Part shown: piece by piece, positions 1 through 9,817 of the stretch
Position numbering within the stretch: position 1 is the stretch's first letter
Layout: each line of letters begins with the position of its first letter
Assembly (NCBI RefSeq): GCF_026340675.1
Contig: NZ_JAPEOX010000002.1
Coordinates: forward strand, 1,736,001-1,800,000
Length of the DNA stretch: 64,000 nt
Source of the DNA: Streptomyces sp. NBC_01264
GTDB taxonomy: Bacteria > Actinomycetota > Actinomycetes > Streptomycetales > Streptomycetaceae
Direction of reading: 5' to 3'
Notes under the pieces: generated by a model
Databases searched by the model: none
Seen by the model: only the letters and a program-made list of their open reading frames with translations
Told to the model about the DNA's origin: nothing
Translations under genes and position numbers: made by a program

Positions 1-956
1 GCGTCACACATCATGCGCCACTGCAGGGCGTTGCTGGGGCGGACCTCGCGGCGGTGGTCCGCGGAGGCGCCGGTCTGGTACCAGACCCGGCTGCCGGCCA
101 CGATCATGGTGTGCGCGGCGAGGATCTCGCCCTGGTGGATGCCCAGGTAGAGGCGCATGCGGCCGGGTTCCTCGGCGTTCAGGACCTCGTACTGCTGCTG
201 GTAGTACGCGAGCGAGCGGCCGAGGCGGAAGCCGTCGCGTTCCTCGGTGATGCGCAGCAGCCGGTAGAACTCGGGGAGCTCGGCGGCGCCTCCGAGGACC
301 GTCTCGACCCCCGCCTTCGTGGCCTTGCGCACATTGCGCCGCCATTCCTGGTTCAGTCCCGACCACAGGTCGTCGAGGGTGCGCCCGGCGAGCGGGACGC
401 GGAAGACGTGGCGGGGCTGGGCGTCGCCATCGTCCTCGCCCCCGCAGCGCTTCCAGCCGCGGGTGCGCAGCCGGTCGGCGAGCGCGGCGCCGACCGGGTC
501 GACCTCGGTGGCGAGCACGTCGGAGATCTGCCGGCCCGGGCCGGTGCCGGCCTTGGCGGCGGCCGCGTCCCAGCGGCGGTAGGCGGGGGTCGGACCGATG
601 CGGACGGCGAAGGCGCCGGAGGCCTTGAGGTGGTTCTTGAGGGGGGTCAGCCAGCGGTCGATGTCGGGGTCGGCCCAGTCGGCGACGGGCCCTTCGGGCA
701 GGTAGGCGAAGTATTTGCGGGTGCCCGGGAATTGACGGTAGAGAACGAGCCCGGCCCCCTCCAATTCACCGCCGGGGTAGTGCCATCCGACCCTTTCCGA
801 GCGCCAAAGGTCCTTTACGTCACCCCAGGACGGGTACTGGAGAAAGCTGGCCCGGCCATGCCGGGAAAGGAATGCCTGATATTCCGGAACGGACAGCGAG
901 CGCACGGTGAGCTCCCTGTCCCGGCTTCGGGTCTGCTGCGGCTGGGTGGGGGTCAC
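1..956 (-). CDS. femX: FemX/FemABX-family peptidyltransferase (lipid II bridge amino acid transferase), C-terminus cut by the window edge
   Basis: FemABX enzymes add the first bridge amino acid (glycine in Streptomyces) to the stem peptide of lipid II, using aminoacyl-tRNA, on the cytoplasmic face. The translation contains YPSWGDVK near the N-terminus, YLPEGP, then WRRNVRKATKAG, and near the edge LYLGIHQGEILAAHT and WYQTGAS, all typical of the family's two GNAT-like subdomains. The reading frame is still open at base 1, so the end lies outside the window. Start is uncertain: GTG at 956 is used here; a GTG at 905 is in frame and would give an N-terminus closer to known FemX proteins. The downstream L,D-transpeptidase is divergent, so two cell-wall genes share this intergenic region. 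Family assignment is firm; bridge residue specificity is inferred. Confidence 0.88.
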   Translation of the reverse strand, partial: MTPTQPQQTRSRDRELTVRSLSVPEYQAFLSRHGRASFLQYPSWGDVKDLWRSERVGWHYPGGELEGAGLVLYRQFPGTRKYFAYLPEGPVADWADPDIDRWLTPLKNHLKASGAFAVRIGPTPAYRRWDAAAAKAGTGPGRQISDVLATEVDPVGAALADRLRTRGWKRCGGEDDGDAQPRHVFRVPLAGRTLDDLWSGLNQEWRRNVRKATKAGVETVLGGAAELPEFYRLLRITEERDGFRLGRSLAYYQQQYEVLNAEEPGRMRLYLGIHQGEILAAHTMIVAGSRVWYQTGASADHRREVRPSNALQWRMMCD

Positions 957-1197
957 GAGCAGTGCACACACGGCTGACCGGCCTTCCTGTACGTCCTGTA
1001 CGCCCAAATCGGTGGATGTACAGGACTCTCACAGGTGCCCGTGACCGCCGTGTCCGGCGATTGTGACCGGACGATGACCGTATCGCTGCGGTCCATGTCA
1101 CATGGGAAATCCTGAAGTTTTCCTGATCTCCCGCAACCTAGAGTTGTTCCGTGCGCATCTTCTTTTGCGGACGATCATTACTTCGGAGGGGTTTTCG

Positions 1198-2415
1198 TTG
1201 AGCCGCACACGCCGGGTCTTCTCTGTACGCAGCCGCACCGCCATCGCGGCCGGTACCGCTTTGCTGGCCGCCTCACTTGCGGCCTGCGGTGGTGGCGCCG
1301 CCGCGGGTGGCGGAGCCAAGGCTGAGATGAAGGAGAAGCCGGCCATGGCGGTCTCGGTGAACCTCACCGGCGACCAGGTGAAGGCGGGCGCGCCGGTGAC
1401 CGTGACGATCGCGGACGGGAAGCTCGCCTCCGTGAAGGTCACGGACGCCAAGGGCGGGGAGCTGCCCGGGCAGATATCCGAGGACGGCAAGACCTGGACC
1501 TCGCAGGGCAACGCCCTGCCCTCGGCGGAGTACAAGGTCGAGGCCCAGAACACGGACAGCCAGAGCGCGACCACCACGTTCAAGACCTCGGCTCCCGACA
1601 AGGTGAACAAGGTCTCGATCAACATCTCCAAGGGCGCCACCGTGGGTGTGGCCATGCCGGTCTCGATCGTCTTCGACAACCCGGTGAAGAACAAGGCCGA
1701 GGTCGAGAAGCAGCTCAAGGTCACCACCTCGGACAACACCGTGGGCTCCTGGGGCTGGATCAAGGACTACTCGGGCCGGGACCGGGTGGACTGGCGCCCC
1801 AAGGAGTACTGGAAGTCCGGCACCGACGTGAAGGTCCAGATGAACCTGAACGGTGTCGACTCCGGCCCGGGCGGTGGGATGTTCGTGAAGGACTACAACA
1901 CTGAGTTCAAGATCGGCAAGGACCGCCAGATCAAGGTGGACCTCAACTCCAAGCAGATGTCGGTCACCGAAGGCGGCCAGACCGTCGACACCATCCCGAT
2001 CTCGGCCGGCACTCCGGGCGGCAAGAAGGCCTCCTGGGACGGCAAGATGGTCCTGATGGCGAAGGAGGGCACGATCCGGATGAACTCCGAGACCGTGGGC
2101 CTGGGCGACGCCTACGACAAGGACGTCGACTACTCGATCCGGCTGACCTGGTCGGGCATGTACGTGCACGCCGCGCCGTGGAACACCGCCAACTTCGGCC
2201 GGGCCAACACCAGTTCCGGCTGCGTCGGGATGAGCGACGCCAACGCCAAGGCCTTCTTCGCGGCGGCGCAGGTCGGCGACCCCTTCGAGGTCGTGGGCAA
2301 GGGCTCCAAGGGCAACCCGGACCCCGGCAACGGCTACGGCGAGTGGAACATGACCTGGGAGCAGTGGCAGGGCAAGAGCGCCGTGACCGGCACCGGCACC
2401 CAGCAGGTCGGCTGA
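1198..2415 (+). CDS. L,D-transpeptidase lipoprotein (Ig-like domains plus YkuD domain)
   Basis: This enzyme cross-links peptidoglycan by 3-3 (mDAP-mDAP) bonds outside the membrane. The signal peptide ends in the lipobox LAAC with the lipidated cysteine at residue 30. Two Ig-like domains follow (about 50-145 and 150-255), as in mycobacterial LdtMt2, then the YkuD catalytic domain with HAAPW (His324) and SSGCVGM (catalytic Cys342). The TTG at 1198 is chosen because GGAGGG at 1185-1190 sits 7 bases upstream; the frame is open further back to 1102, but a start there would put about 30 residues in front of the signal peptide. The protein is 405 aa, normal for the family. It lies divergently next to the FemX-like gene. 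Confidence 0.93.
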   Translation: MSRTRRVFSVRSRTAIAAGTALLAASLAACGGGAAAGGGAKAEMKEKPAMAVSVNLTGDQVKAGAPVTVTIADGKLASVKVTDAKGGELPGQISEDGKTWTSQGNALPSAEYKVEAQNTDSQSATTTFKTSAPDKVNKVSINISKGATVGVAMPVSIVFDNPVKNKAEVEKQLKVTTSDNTVGSWGWIKDYSGRDRVDWRPKEYWKSGTDVKVQMNLNGVDSGPGGGMFVKDYNTEFKIGKDRQIKVDLNSKQMSVTEGGQTVDTIPISAGTPGGKKASWDGKMVLMAKEGTIRMNSETVGLGDAYDKDVDYSIRLTWSGMYVHAAPWNTANFGRANTSSGCVGMSDANAKAFFAAAQVGDPFEVVGKGSKGNPDPGNGYGEWNMTWEQWQGKSAVTGTGTQQVG

Positions 2416-2565
2416 CCCCTGCCGACCGGCCCCCACCGACAACCCCTGCCGACTGACCTTCGTTCAATCGTTACCGGCACGTAACTTACTCACGGGTTAC
2501 TAGCGGTAAGCCCCTCCCGTTACCGTCGGGTCACTTTGACACCCGGCACACGCGAGGAGCGATCG

Positions 2566-4164
2566 ATGGTCCGCACGGTCCGCACCACCAGCACCGCGAC
2601 TGCCATGGCGGTCGTACTGGCAGCAGCCGCCCTGGGGCTGGCCCCCCATCAGGCCCAGGCGGCTCCCGCCCGCACGACCGCCATCACCTCCGAGGCCTCG
2701 TCGGCGATCACCTTCCACGACATCCCCGGCTCCGGCGGCATCACCCTCAAGGGCAACGTCTTCACCCCGGCGGGCGCCCGAGCCGGCATGAAGTACCCGC
2801 TGATCGTGCTGCCGACGAGCTGGGGCATGCCGCAGATCGAATACATCGCCCAGGCCAAGCAGCTCGCCGACTCCGGCTACGTGGTGGTCAGTTACACCTC
2901 CCGCGGCTTCTGGCTCTCCGGCGGCGAGATCGAGACCGCGGGCCCGAAGGACATCGCCGACGTCTCCGCCGTCATCGACTGGGCGCTCGCCAACACCCCG
3001 GCCGACGCCGCCCACATCGGCACGGGCGGGGTCTCGTACGGCGCCGGCATCAGCCTGCTGGCCTCCGCGAGCGATCCGCGCATCAAGGCCGTGGTCGCGC
3101 TCAGCGGCTGGGCCGATCTCATCGAGTCCATCTACTCCGGCCGCACCCAGCACCTCCAGGCCGCCGCCCTGCTCGGTGGCGCCGGCTTCCTCACCGGGCG
3201 GCCCGGCCCCGAACTCCAGCAGATCCTCGGCGACTTCCTCGGCTCGAAGCTGGACCGGGAACCGCAGATGATCGAGTGGGGCAAGAAGCGCTCGGCCGCC
3301 GAGAAGGTGGACGCGATCAACGCCAACGGCGCCGCGATCATGCTCGGCAACGCCTGGGGCGACACCATCTTCCCGCCCAACCAGTACGCGAAGTTCTTCG
3401 AGAAGCTGACCGGCCCCAAGCGCCTGGAGTTCCGCCCCGGCGACCACGCCACCGCCGAGCTGACCGGGCTCCTCGGACTGCCCAACGACACCTGGACCAA
3501 CGCCCACCGCTGGTTCGACCGCTACCTCAAGGGCGCGGCCAACGGCGTCGACACCGAGGCCCCGGTGCAGATCAAGCCCCGCAGCGACGGCGGGTACGAG
3601 GGCTACACGGACTGGAAGTCCGTCGGCTCCGGCGGCGCCGAGAAGTTGATGCTCTCCGACAGCGAGCACCTGTTCACCGGCATCGACTCCGGCGCCAACG
3701 GCGGGATCGTCATGCTCTCCAGCCTGCTCGACCAGATCGCCCAGGCGCCGCCCGCCGCCTCCATCCCGCTGCTCCCCCGCGCCTTCGCCGCCGTCTGGCA
3801 GTCACCGCGCTACGAGAAGGAGCGCCGCGTCCGGGGCACGGTCAAGGTGCACACCACGCTGACCCCCTCGAAGTCCGACGGCACCTTCGTCGCGTACCTC
3901 TACGACGTGGGCCCGCTCGGCATCGGGAAGCTGATCAGCAACGCCCCGTACACCTTCCACGGCAAGCCGGCCGGTCAGTCCTTCGGCGTGGACCTGGAGC
4001 TCTTCTCCACCGCCTACGACGTCCCGGCCGGACACCGCCTCGCGGTCGTCGTCGACAGCGTCGACCCGCTGTACATCGAGCACAACCCGACCGGCGCGCA
4101 GCTGACCTTCTCCTCGCCGCGCACCGATCCCTCGTACGTCTCGGTGCCGCTGCGCGAGCAGTGA
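2566..4164 (+). CDS. Secreted alpha/beta hydrolase (CocE/NonD, X-Pro dipeptidyl-peptidase S15-like)
   Basis: A 532-aa exported serine hydrolase. The N-terminus has a Sec signal peptide (arginines, a hydrophobic run, then AQA-A near residue 32). The alpha/beta-hydrolase core shows GVSYG (nucleophile Ser157), GNAWGDTIFP (candidate Asp266) and RPGDHA (candidate His294). The last 130 residues look like the C-terminal jelly-roll domain of PepX/CocE proteins. The ATG at 2566 has GAGGAG 7 bases upstream; an earlier TTG at 2536 would bury the signal peptide. The substrate (ester, amide or X-Pro peptide) cannot be told from sequence. The gene stands alone, tail to tail with the glu transporter operon. 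Confidence 0.85.
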   Translation: MVRTVRTTSTATAMAVVLAAAALGLAPHQAQAAPARTTAITSEASSAITFHDIPGSGGITLKGNVFTPAGARAGMKYPLIVLPTSWGMPQIEYIAQAKQLADSGYVVVSYTSRGFWLSGGEIETAGPKDIADVSAVIDWALANTPADAAHIGTGGVSYGAGISLLASASDPRIKAVVALSGWADLIESIYSGRTQHLQAAALLGGAGFLTGRPGPELQQILGDFLGSKLDREPQMIEWGKKRSAAEKVDAINANGAAIMLGNAWGDTIFPPNQYAKFFEKLTGPKRLEFRPGDHATAELTGLLGLPNDTWTNAHRWFDRYLKGAANGVDTEAPVQIKPRSDGGYEGYTDWKSVGSGGAEKLMLSDSEHLFTGIDSGANGGIVMLSSLLDQIAQAPPAASIPLLPRAFAAVWQSPRYEKERRVRGTVKVHTTLTPSKSDGTFVAYLYDVGPLGIGKLISNAPYTFHGKPAGQSFGVDLELFSTAYDVPAGHRLAVVVDSVDPLYIEHNPTGAQLTFSSPRTDPSYVSVPLREQ

Positions 4165-4214
4165 TCCACGGCTGCAGCCGGGCCGGGTGTGGCTCAGGGG
4201 GCTCCGCCCTCGGG

Positions 4215-5102
4215 TCAGATCCGGCCCGGCAGCGCCGCTGAGGGGTCGGCCGTGTCGATGTCGATGCCGACCGCCTTGGTCTTGGGATTGCCGCGCTCGC
4301 GCCGGGCCACCCAGGTGGCGAACCAGGAAAGGAGCATGCACATCCCGATGTAGATCGGCGAGATGATCATCACTACGGGGATGAAGGGCAGGTCGTAGTC
4401 GAGGTTGGCGGCGATCAGCTTGCCCGCGTGCAGGAACTCCTCATAGGTGATCAGGTAGCCGAGCGAGGTGTCCTTCAGGGCGACGACGAGCTGGCTGATG
4501 ATCGTGGGCAGCATCGCCCGGATCCCTTGCGGGGCCAGGATGTAGGTCATCACCTGGGTCTTGCGCATGCCCAGGGCGTACGCGGCCTCGCGCTGGCCCT
4601 TCTCCACCGAGTTGATGCCCGTCCGGAAGACCTCGGCCAGCACCGAGCCGTTGTACAGGGTCAGTCCGGCGACCAGCGCGGGCAGCGGCTGGACCTTGAG
4701 CGCGACGAAGATGAAGAAGATCATCACCAGCACCGGCATGGCCCGGAAGAACTCCACGCACAGCGTGGACAGCCAGCGCACCGGCCGGTGGACCGAGAGC
4801 CGGCCGGTCGCGAGCACCGCTCCGAGCACGAGCGAGAGCACCGAGGCGTAGGCGAAGGCCTTGAGGGTGTTCCAGAGGCCCTTGAGCAGCAGTTCCTGGA
4901 TGCCCTTGTAGGTGAAGGGGCTCCACTTGGCGGCGGTGAACTGGTTCGTGTCGAAGAGCAGGTAGAGCAGCCAGCCGAGCAGTCCGAGGATGACGGCCGT
5001 CGAGGCGATCCCGTAGAAGAAGTGGCGGCGCTGGGCGCGCGGGCCCGGCAGGTCGTAGAGGGCGGTGGACTCCAGGTCACCGTGGAGCGCGTGCGCGGTC
5101 AT
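4215..5102 (-). CDS. gluD: Glutamate-type ABC transporter permease GluD
   Basis: Inner-membrane permease of a polar amino-acid importer (HisM/GltK family). The 295-aa protein has a longer N-terminal cytoplasmic segment, a first membrane helix at about 30-50, and the binding-protein-dependent permease domain with the EAA-type loop EKGQREAAYALGMRKTQ, which contacts the ATPase. The C-terminal tail is polar and slightly extended. It is the last gene of gluABCD; its ATG overlaps the gluC stop by 4 bases, so translation is probably coupled. Glutamate specificity is assigned from gene order and similarity to actinobacterial GluABCD, not from the permease itself. Confidence 0.88.
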   Translation of the reverse strand: MTAHALHGDLESTALYDLPGPRAQRRHFFYGIASTAVILGLLGWLLYLLFDTNQFTAAKWSPFTYKGIQELLLKGLWNTLKAFAYASVLSLVLGAVLATGRLSVHRPVRWLSTLCVEFFRAMPVLVMIFFIFVALKVQPLPALVAGLTLYNGSVLAEVFRTGINSVEKGQREAAYALGMRKTQVMTYILAPQGIRAMLPTIISQLVVALKDTSLGYLITYEEFLHAGKLIAANLDYDLPFIPVVMIISPIYIGMCMLLSWFATWVARRERGNPKTKAVGIDIDTADPSAALPGRI

Positions 5103-5743
5103 CGGGCGACTCCGAAGCGCTTCTCGAGCACGTTGAACAGCGCGCTGATGGACAGGGTGATGATCAGGTAGCCCACCGCGATCCAGACGAAGGTCCAGAT
5201 GATGCTGTAGCCCAGCTCGTTGAGGGTCTTGTACGTGCCCAGCAGCTCGGTGACGCTGAACGCACCCGCGATCGCGGAGTTCTTGGCGAGCGCGATCAGC
5301 GTGGAGCCGATGGGCGGGATGACGGAGCGGAAGGCCTGGGGCAGGACGACCGTGCCCAGGGTCTGGCCGAAGGACATGCCGAGGCTGCGGGCCGCCTCGC
5401 CCTGGCCCTTGGGCACGGTGTTGATGCCCGAGCGCAGGGCCTCGCAGATGAAGGCCGAGGTGTAACAGCCCAGGGCCAGCACGGCGAAGAGCTGGAAGGG
5501 CAGGACCAGGCCGAAGCGGGGCAGGCCGAGCAGGACGGCGAAGAAGAGCAGGGTGAGCGGGGTGTTGCGCAGGATGGTCACCCAGACGGTGCCGAAGACC
5601 CGGAAGGAGCCGACGGGGGCGACGCGGAAGGAGGCCATCAGGAATCCGAGGACCAGGGCGACGAGGGAGGCGTAGACCGTGAGTTCCACGGTGCCCAGGA
5701 AGCCCTTCCCGTAGAGCGAGAAGTTTTCGGTGAGTACGTCCAT
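5099..5743 (-). CDS. gluC: Glutamate-type ABC transporter permease GluC
   Basis: A 214-aa inner-membrane permease that pairs with GluD. It begins MDVLTENFSLYGKGFLGTVELTVYASLVALVLG, the usual start of GluC, and carries the coupling-loop motif PKGQGEAARSLGMSFGQT. Five or so membrane helices can be seen. It starts 17 bases after the gluB stop and ends overlapping the start of gluD, so it sits inside the operon. Confidence 0.89.
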   Translation of the reverse strand: MDVLTENFSLYGKGFLGTVELTVYASLVALVLGFLMASFRVAPVGSFRVFGTVWVTILRNTPLTLLFFAVLLGLPRFGLVLPFQLFAVLALGCYTSAFICEALRSGINTVPKGQGEAARSLGMSFGQTLGTVVLPQAFRSVIPPIGSTLIALAKNSAIAGAFSVTELLGTYKTLNELGYSIIWTFVWIAVGYLIITLSISALFNVLEKRFGVAR

Positions 5744-5760
5744 GGCGGTGCGCTCTCCCC

Positions 5761-6696
5761 TCAGCTCGCCGGGTAGCGGTCGATGGCGGGCGGTGTCGGC
5801 GCGGGCTCGCCGGAGAGGCCGAGCGTGGCCTCGTAGGCCTTCTTCCAGTTGCCGTTCTTCTCGTTCTCGGCGAGGGCGTCGTCGAGGGCGAACCGCAGGG
5901 CGTTGTCGGAGCGCGGAACGCCGATGCCGTAGGGCTCCTCAGAGAAGGGTTTGCCGACCACCTTGAGCTCCTCGGGGACCTTGGCCGCGTAGCCGAGGAG
6001 GATGGAGTCGTCCGTGGAGACGGCGTCGACCTGATAGGTCAGCAGGTTGTCCACGCAGATCGAGTACGTGTCGTAGGCGACGAGTACGGCCCGCGGGAAC
6101 TCCTTCTGGAGCCGCTGGTAGGGGGTGGAGCCGACGGCGGAGCAGACCTTCTTGCCGGCGAGGTCCTCGGGGCCCTTGATCTCCGTCTCCCCCTTCCGCA
6201 CGAGCAGGGACTGCCCGGCGAGGAAGTAGGGGCCGGCGAAGCCGACCTGCTTCTTGCGGTTGTCGTTGATCGTGTAGGTGCCGACGTAGTAGTCGATCTG
6301 GCCGTTCTGCAGGGCCGTCTCACGGTTGGCGGAGGCGATGGTCTTGAACTCGATCGACTTGGGATCGAAGCCCAGCGAGGCGGACATCATCTTGGCGATC
6401 TCGATGTCGAAGCCGGAGTAGCGGCCGCTCGCCGGGTCCTTCTCCCCCATGTACGGCTGGTCCTCCTTGGCGCCGACCACGAGGTGACCGCGCTTCTTGG
6501 CCTTCGTCCAGGTCGGGGAGTCCGGCAGCTGGAAGCCGGTGGCGACCTGGTAGACGGGCAGGTCCTCGGGCTGCGGTCCCTTGACCTGCGGACTGCCGGA
6601 CTTCCCGCAGCCGGCGAGGCCGCCGACGAGGAGGAGGGTGGCGGCGAGGGCGGGCAGGACGCGGGTACGCGGGGCTCGCATCGGAAGCAGTCTCAT
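5761..6696 (-). CDS. gluB: Glutamate-type ABC transporter substrate-binding lipoprotein GluB
   Basis: Extracytoplasmic solute-binding lipoprotein (SBP_bac_3, PF00497 type), 311 aa. The lipobox LAGC places the lipidated cysteine at residue 30. The mature protein shows the family features GHLVVGAKEDQPYMG, YSGFDIEIAKMMSASLG, and the DYYVGTYTINDNRKK segment that lines the ligand pocket. The ATG at 6696 is chosen because GAGGGG stands 7 bases upstream; an ATG at 6681 is also possible. It lies 11 bases after gluA. Ligand is most likely glutamate or another polar amino acid. Confidence 0.9.
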   Translation of the reverse strand: MRLLPMRAPRTRVLPALAATLLLVGGLAGCGKSGSPQVKGPQPEDLPVYQVATGFQLPDSPTWTKAKKRGHLVVGAKEDQPYMGEKDPASGRYSGFDIEIAKMMSASLGFDPKSIEFKTIASANRETALQNGQIDYYVGTYTINDNRKKQVGFAGPYFLAGQSLLVRKGETEIKGPEDLAGKKVCSAVGSTPYQRLQKEFPRAVLVAYDTYSICVDNLLTYQVDAVSTDDSILLGYAAKVPEELKVVGKPFSEEPYGIGVPRSDNALRFALDDALAENEKNGNWKKAYEATLGLSGEPAPTPPAIDRYPAS

Positions 6697-6707
6697 CGGG
6701 CCGCCCC

Positions 6708-7451
<744 letters not shown>

Positions 7452-7600
7452 ACGCTGCCCTGCCCACTTGTCGGTGTGTCGAGGTCAGCGCAAACTATCC
7501 AGCCTCGGAAGGGCACTTCACCGCGACACGCCTAAAAGCCGTATAAAGGCCCACGAGGTCAGCCTTCCGTGGAGATCGGCCTCCCGGAGGCGGCCGGGCG

Positions 7601-8041
7601 TCAGCCCTCCGAGGCCTCGGCGTACGCCTGGCTGAGCTCGGGGGATCCCGTCATCGCCCAGGAGACCCCCGACTCGACCACGTTGAGCTCACGGCCCGAG
7701 GCCAGCCTGATCATCGGCTGCCCGTTGGGCCACACATGCCAGGCGGCGCCCGGAACGGAGCGGACGATCACGGTCCCGAGGTAGAACCCCGCGTCGTTGC
7801 CGAGCCACGGGGTGATCTCCGGGTCCCGGCGCCAGCGCGGCATCAGCTGGTCGATCTCCTCCAACGAGCCCGGAGTCCCGTCCAGTTCGAGCCCGGCCTG
7901 GCGCGCGTGGGCGCGCAGCATCTCGCATTCCGCGAACAACTCGTTGATGCCCTCGGGATCCTCCGCGAGAGCCGCGGCGAGTCCCGCGCCCCGGTCCGTT
8001 TCATGTCGGTTGATCCAGTTGGCCAGAAAAGGGATGTTCAT
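7601..8041 (-). CDS. Conserved Streptomyces protein of unknown function (DUF6278-like)
   Basis: A 146-aa soluble protein starting MNIPFLANWINRHETDRG. No signal peptide, membrane helix or catalytic motif is visible. The C-terminal half (PWLGNDAGFYLGTVIVRSVPGAAWHVWPNGQP) looks like a small beta-rich domain that often appears in Streptomyces hypothetical proteins; I recall it as DUF6278, from memory only. It is divergent from the DUF3626-like gene, so the two may share a promoter region of about 110 bases. Confidence 0.72.
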   Translation of the reverse strand: MNIPFLANWINRHETDRGAGLAAALAEDPEGINELFAECEMLRAHARQAGLELDGTPGSLEEIDQLMPRWRRDPEITPWLGNDAGFYLGTVIVRSVPGAAWHVWPNGQPMIRLASGRELNVVESGVSWAMTGSPELSQAYAEASEG

Positions 8042-8153
8042 GGGGTCAGCCTGACACCAGGATCCGCGACCGGCCATAGGGCGCGCCTGAGGATCACAGG
8101 CCCTGAGGACAATCCGCGTGCACCGGATGCTCACCGTCGGAGAGACTGGCCCC

Positions 8154-9011
8154 ATGAACCCCGAGGCCCCAGCCACCCCGCGGGAACGGGCCCTGCGCCA
8201 CGTCGCCGGGCTCTCGTCCGGCGATCCCGTGGATCCGGCCCTGCGCGTGACCCTCAACTTCCACCCGGACCGGCAGGTGCGCGGCACACCGATCCTGGAC
8301 GCCCTGGCACGGGAGGGCACCTACAGCTCACAGTTCGTCACGGGCGTGGGCAACGGCGGTCTGACCGCCCACCCCGGCGGTGACCGGTGGCGCTGGGAGA
8401 GCAGGATCTTCGCCGAGGCCTACGACGAAGCACCCGCCCACGAGCGGCCCGTCTACGGGGCCCTGAACTTCCGCCGCAAGCCGGTCGGCGGTGCGCCGCG
8501 CTTCGGGTCCGCCCACTTCCGGCTGACCGCCGGGTCCCTGGCACGGACCACGTTCTGCTATCCCGACAGCTTCCTCGAACCCACGGACTTCGGTGTCGCG
8601 GACCGCATGCCGCTGATCGCGCTGGCCGAGGCCGACGACCAGGACGCCCTGGACGACTACGTCGAGGCGCAGGTGCACGGACCGGTCGAGCTGGACCGCG
8701 ATGTGGAGGCGCTGGTCCTGGACCCGTGCTACCGCGGCACCGCGGTGGAGGCCGCCGCGCTTCGCCTGCCCTGTCCGCTGGAGTGGCACGGCGGGTTCGA
8801 ACTTTCCGTCGGGGAACTGCGGCTGCACCCCGACTACCGCGGACAGGAGTACGTGGACCTGGGCGCGACCATCGCGGCCGGCGGACGGCTCGATCCCCGG
8901 ATCATCGGGGAGGCCCTGCTCGCCGGCCACGACGACGAGCAGGCCCTCAAGAAGGTGTGGCACTGCCTCGCCCGCTTCGGGGCTCCCGCGGGGCGGGGTC
9001 AGGCGGCCTAG
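8154..9011 (+). CDS. DUF3626-family protein
   Basis: A 285-aa cytoplasmic protein. The segments ALRHVAGL, RVTLNFHPDR, GVGNGGLTAHPGGDRWRWE and ALNFRRKPVGGAPRFGSAHFRL match my memory of the DUF3626 family. Conserved histidines and arginines suggest an enzyme (possibly ADP-ribosyl- or nucleotide-related), but no activity can be assigned. ATG 8154 is chosen because GGAGAG lies 9 bases upstream; a GTG at 8118 is in frame. Its TAG stop overlaps the stop of the convergent exonuclease III gene by 4 bases (CTAG). Confidence 0.8.
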   Translation: MNPEAPATPRERALRHVAGLSSGDPVDPALRVTLNFHPDRQVRGTPILDALAREGTYSSQFVTGVGNGGLTAHPGGDRWRWESRIFAEAYDEAPAHERPVYGALNFRRKPVGGAPRFGSAHFRLTAGSLARTTFCYPDSFLEPTDFGVADRMPLIALAEADDQDALDDYVEAQVHGPVELDRDVEALVLDPCYRGTAVEAAALRLPCPLEWHGGFELSVGELRLHPDYRGQEYVDLGATIAAGGRLDPRIIGEALLAGHDDEQALKKVWHCLARFGAPAGRGQAA

Positions 9012-9787
9012 AGCTCCAGGTCGACGACGACCGGTGCGTGGTCGGAGGCGCCCTTGCCCTTGCGCTCCTCGCGGTCCACGTAGGAGTCGGTGACGGCCTT
9101 GGTGAAGGCCTCGTTGCCGTAGACCAGGTCGATGCGCATGCCCCTGTTCTTCGGGAACGCCAGCATCCGGTAGTCCCAGAAGGTGTACGGCCGGTCGTAC
9201 TTGAGCGCGCGCGGGAAGACGTCGGAGAGCCCGGCCGCCCGCAGCGTCTCCAGGGCGGCCCGCTCGGCGGGGGTGACGTGGGTCAGGCCCTCGAAGACCG
9301 CCGGGTCGTAGACGTCCTCGTCGGTCGGGGCCACATTGAAGTCGCCGAGCACCGCGAAGGGGCGCTCCCCCGCCGCGTCCTGCGCGACGGCGGCGGACAG
9401 GGCCCGGAACCAGTCCAGCTTGTAGCCGTAGTGGTCGTGCTCGACCTCGCGCCCGTTGGGCACGTACACCGACCAGACGCGCACGCCGCCGCAGGTCGCG
9501 GAGATGGCGCGGGGCTCCTGGACGCCCTCGTAGTCGGGCCCGCCGGGCAGCCCCACGACCACGTCCTCCAGCCCGACCTTGGAGAGCAGGGCCACGCCGT
9601 TCCACCGGCCGGTGGCGTTGACGGCCGACACGTAGCCCAGCGCGCGGAGCTCCTCGTACGGGAACTGCTCCGCGGAGCACTTGGTCTCCTGGATGCACAC
9701 GACATCCGCGGCGGAGCTCTCCAGCCAGGCCAGCAGGCGCGGCAGCCGGGCGGTGATCGAGTTGACGTTGAACGTGGCGATACGCAT
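9008..9787 (-). CDS. xthA: Exodeoxyribonuclease III (AP endonuclease)
   Basis: Base-excision repair enzyme of the EEP fold that cuts at abasic sites and degrades 3' ends. The 259-aa sequence shows MRIATFNVNSI at the start, VVCIQETKC (metal-binding Glu), VYVPNGREVEHDHYGYKLDW, GDFNVAPTDEDVYDP and the C-terminal SDHAPVVVDLEL (catalytic Asp-His). The start is fixed by the conserved MRIATFN; an in-frame upstream GTG would add 8 unconserved residues. Its stop overlaps the DUF3626 gene tail to tail. Confidence 0.94.
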   Translation of the reverse strand: MRIATFNVNSITARLPRLLAWLESSAADVVCIQETKCSAEQFPYEELRALGYVSAVNATGRWNGVALLSKVGLEDVVVGLPGGPDYEGVQEPRAISATCGGVRVWSVYVPNGREVEHDHYGYKLDWFRALSAAVAQDAAGERPFAVLGDFNVAPTDEDVYDPAVFEGLTHVTPAERAALETLRAAGLSDVFPRALKYDRPYTFWDYRMLAFPKNRGMRIDLVYGNEAFTKAVTDSYVDREERKGKGASDHAPVVVDLEL

Positions 9788-9817
9788 GCCGTCCAACCTA
9801 CCGCCCGGCACCGGCAG

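Noticed and set aside
1102..1197. Extended N-terminus of the L,D-transpeptidase
   Set aside because: It would place 32 residues before a clear signal peptide, and a good ribosome-binding site precedes TTG 1198.
4170..4230. Bidirectional terminator between the CocE hydrolase and gluD
   Set aside because: The arms GCCGGGCCGG/CCGGCCCGGC are 34 bases apart and one lies inside gluD, so I do not call it.
7452..7600. glu operon promoter boxes
   Set aside because: A TAGTTT-like -10 exists but no acceptable -35; evidence too weak to annotate.
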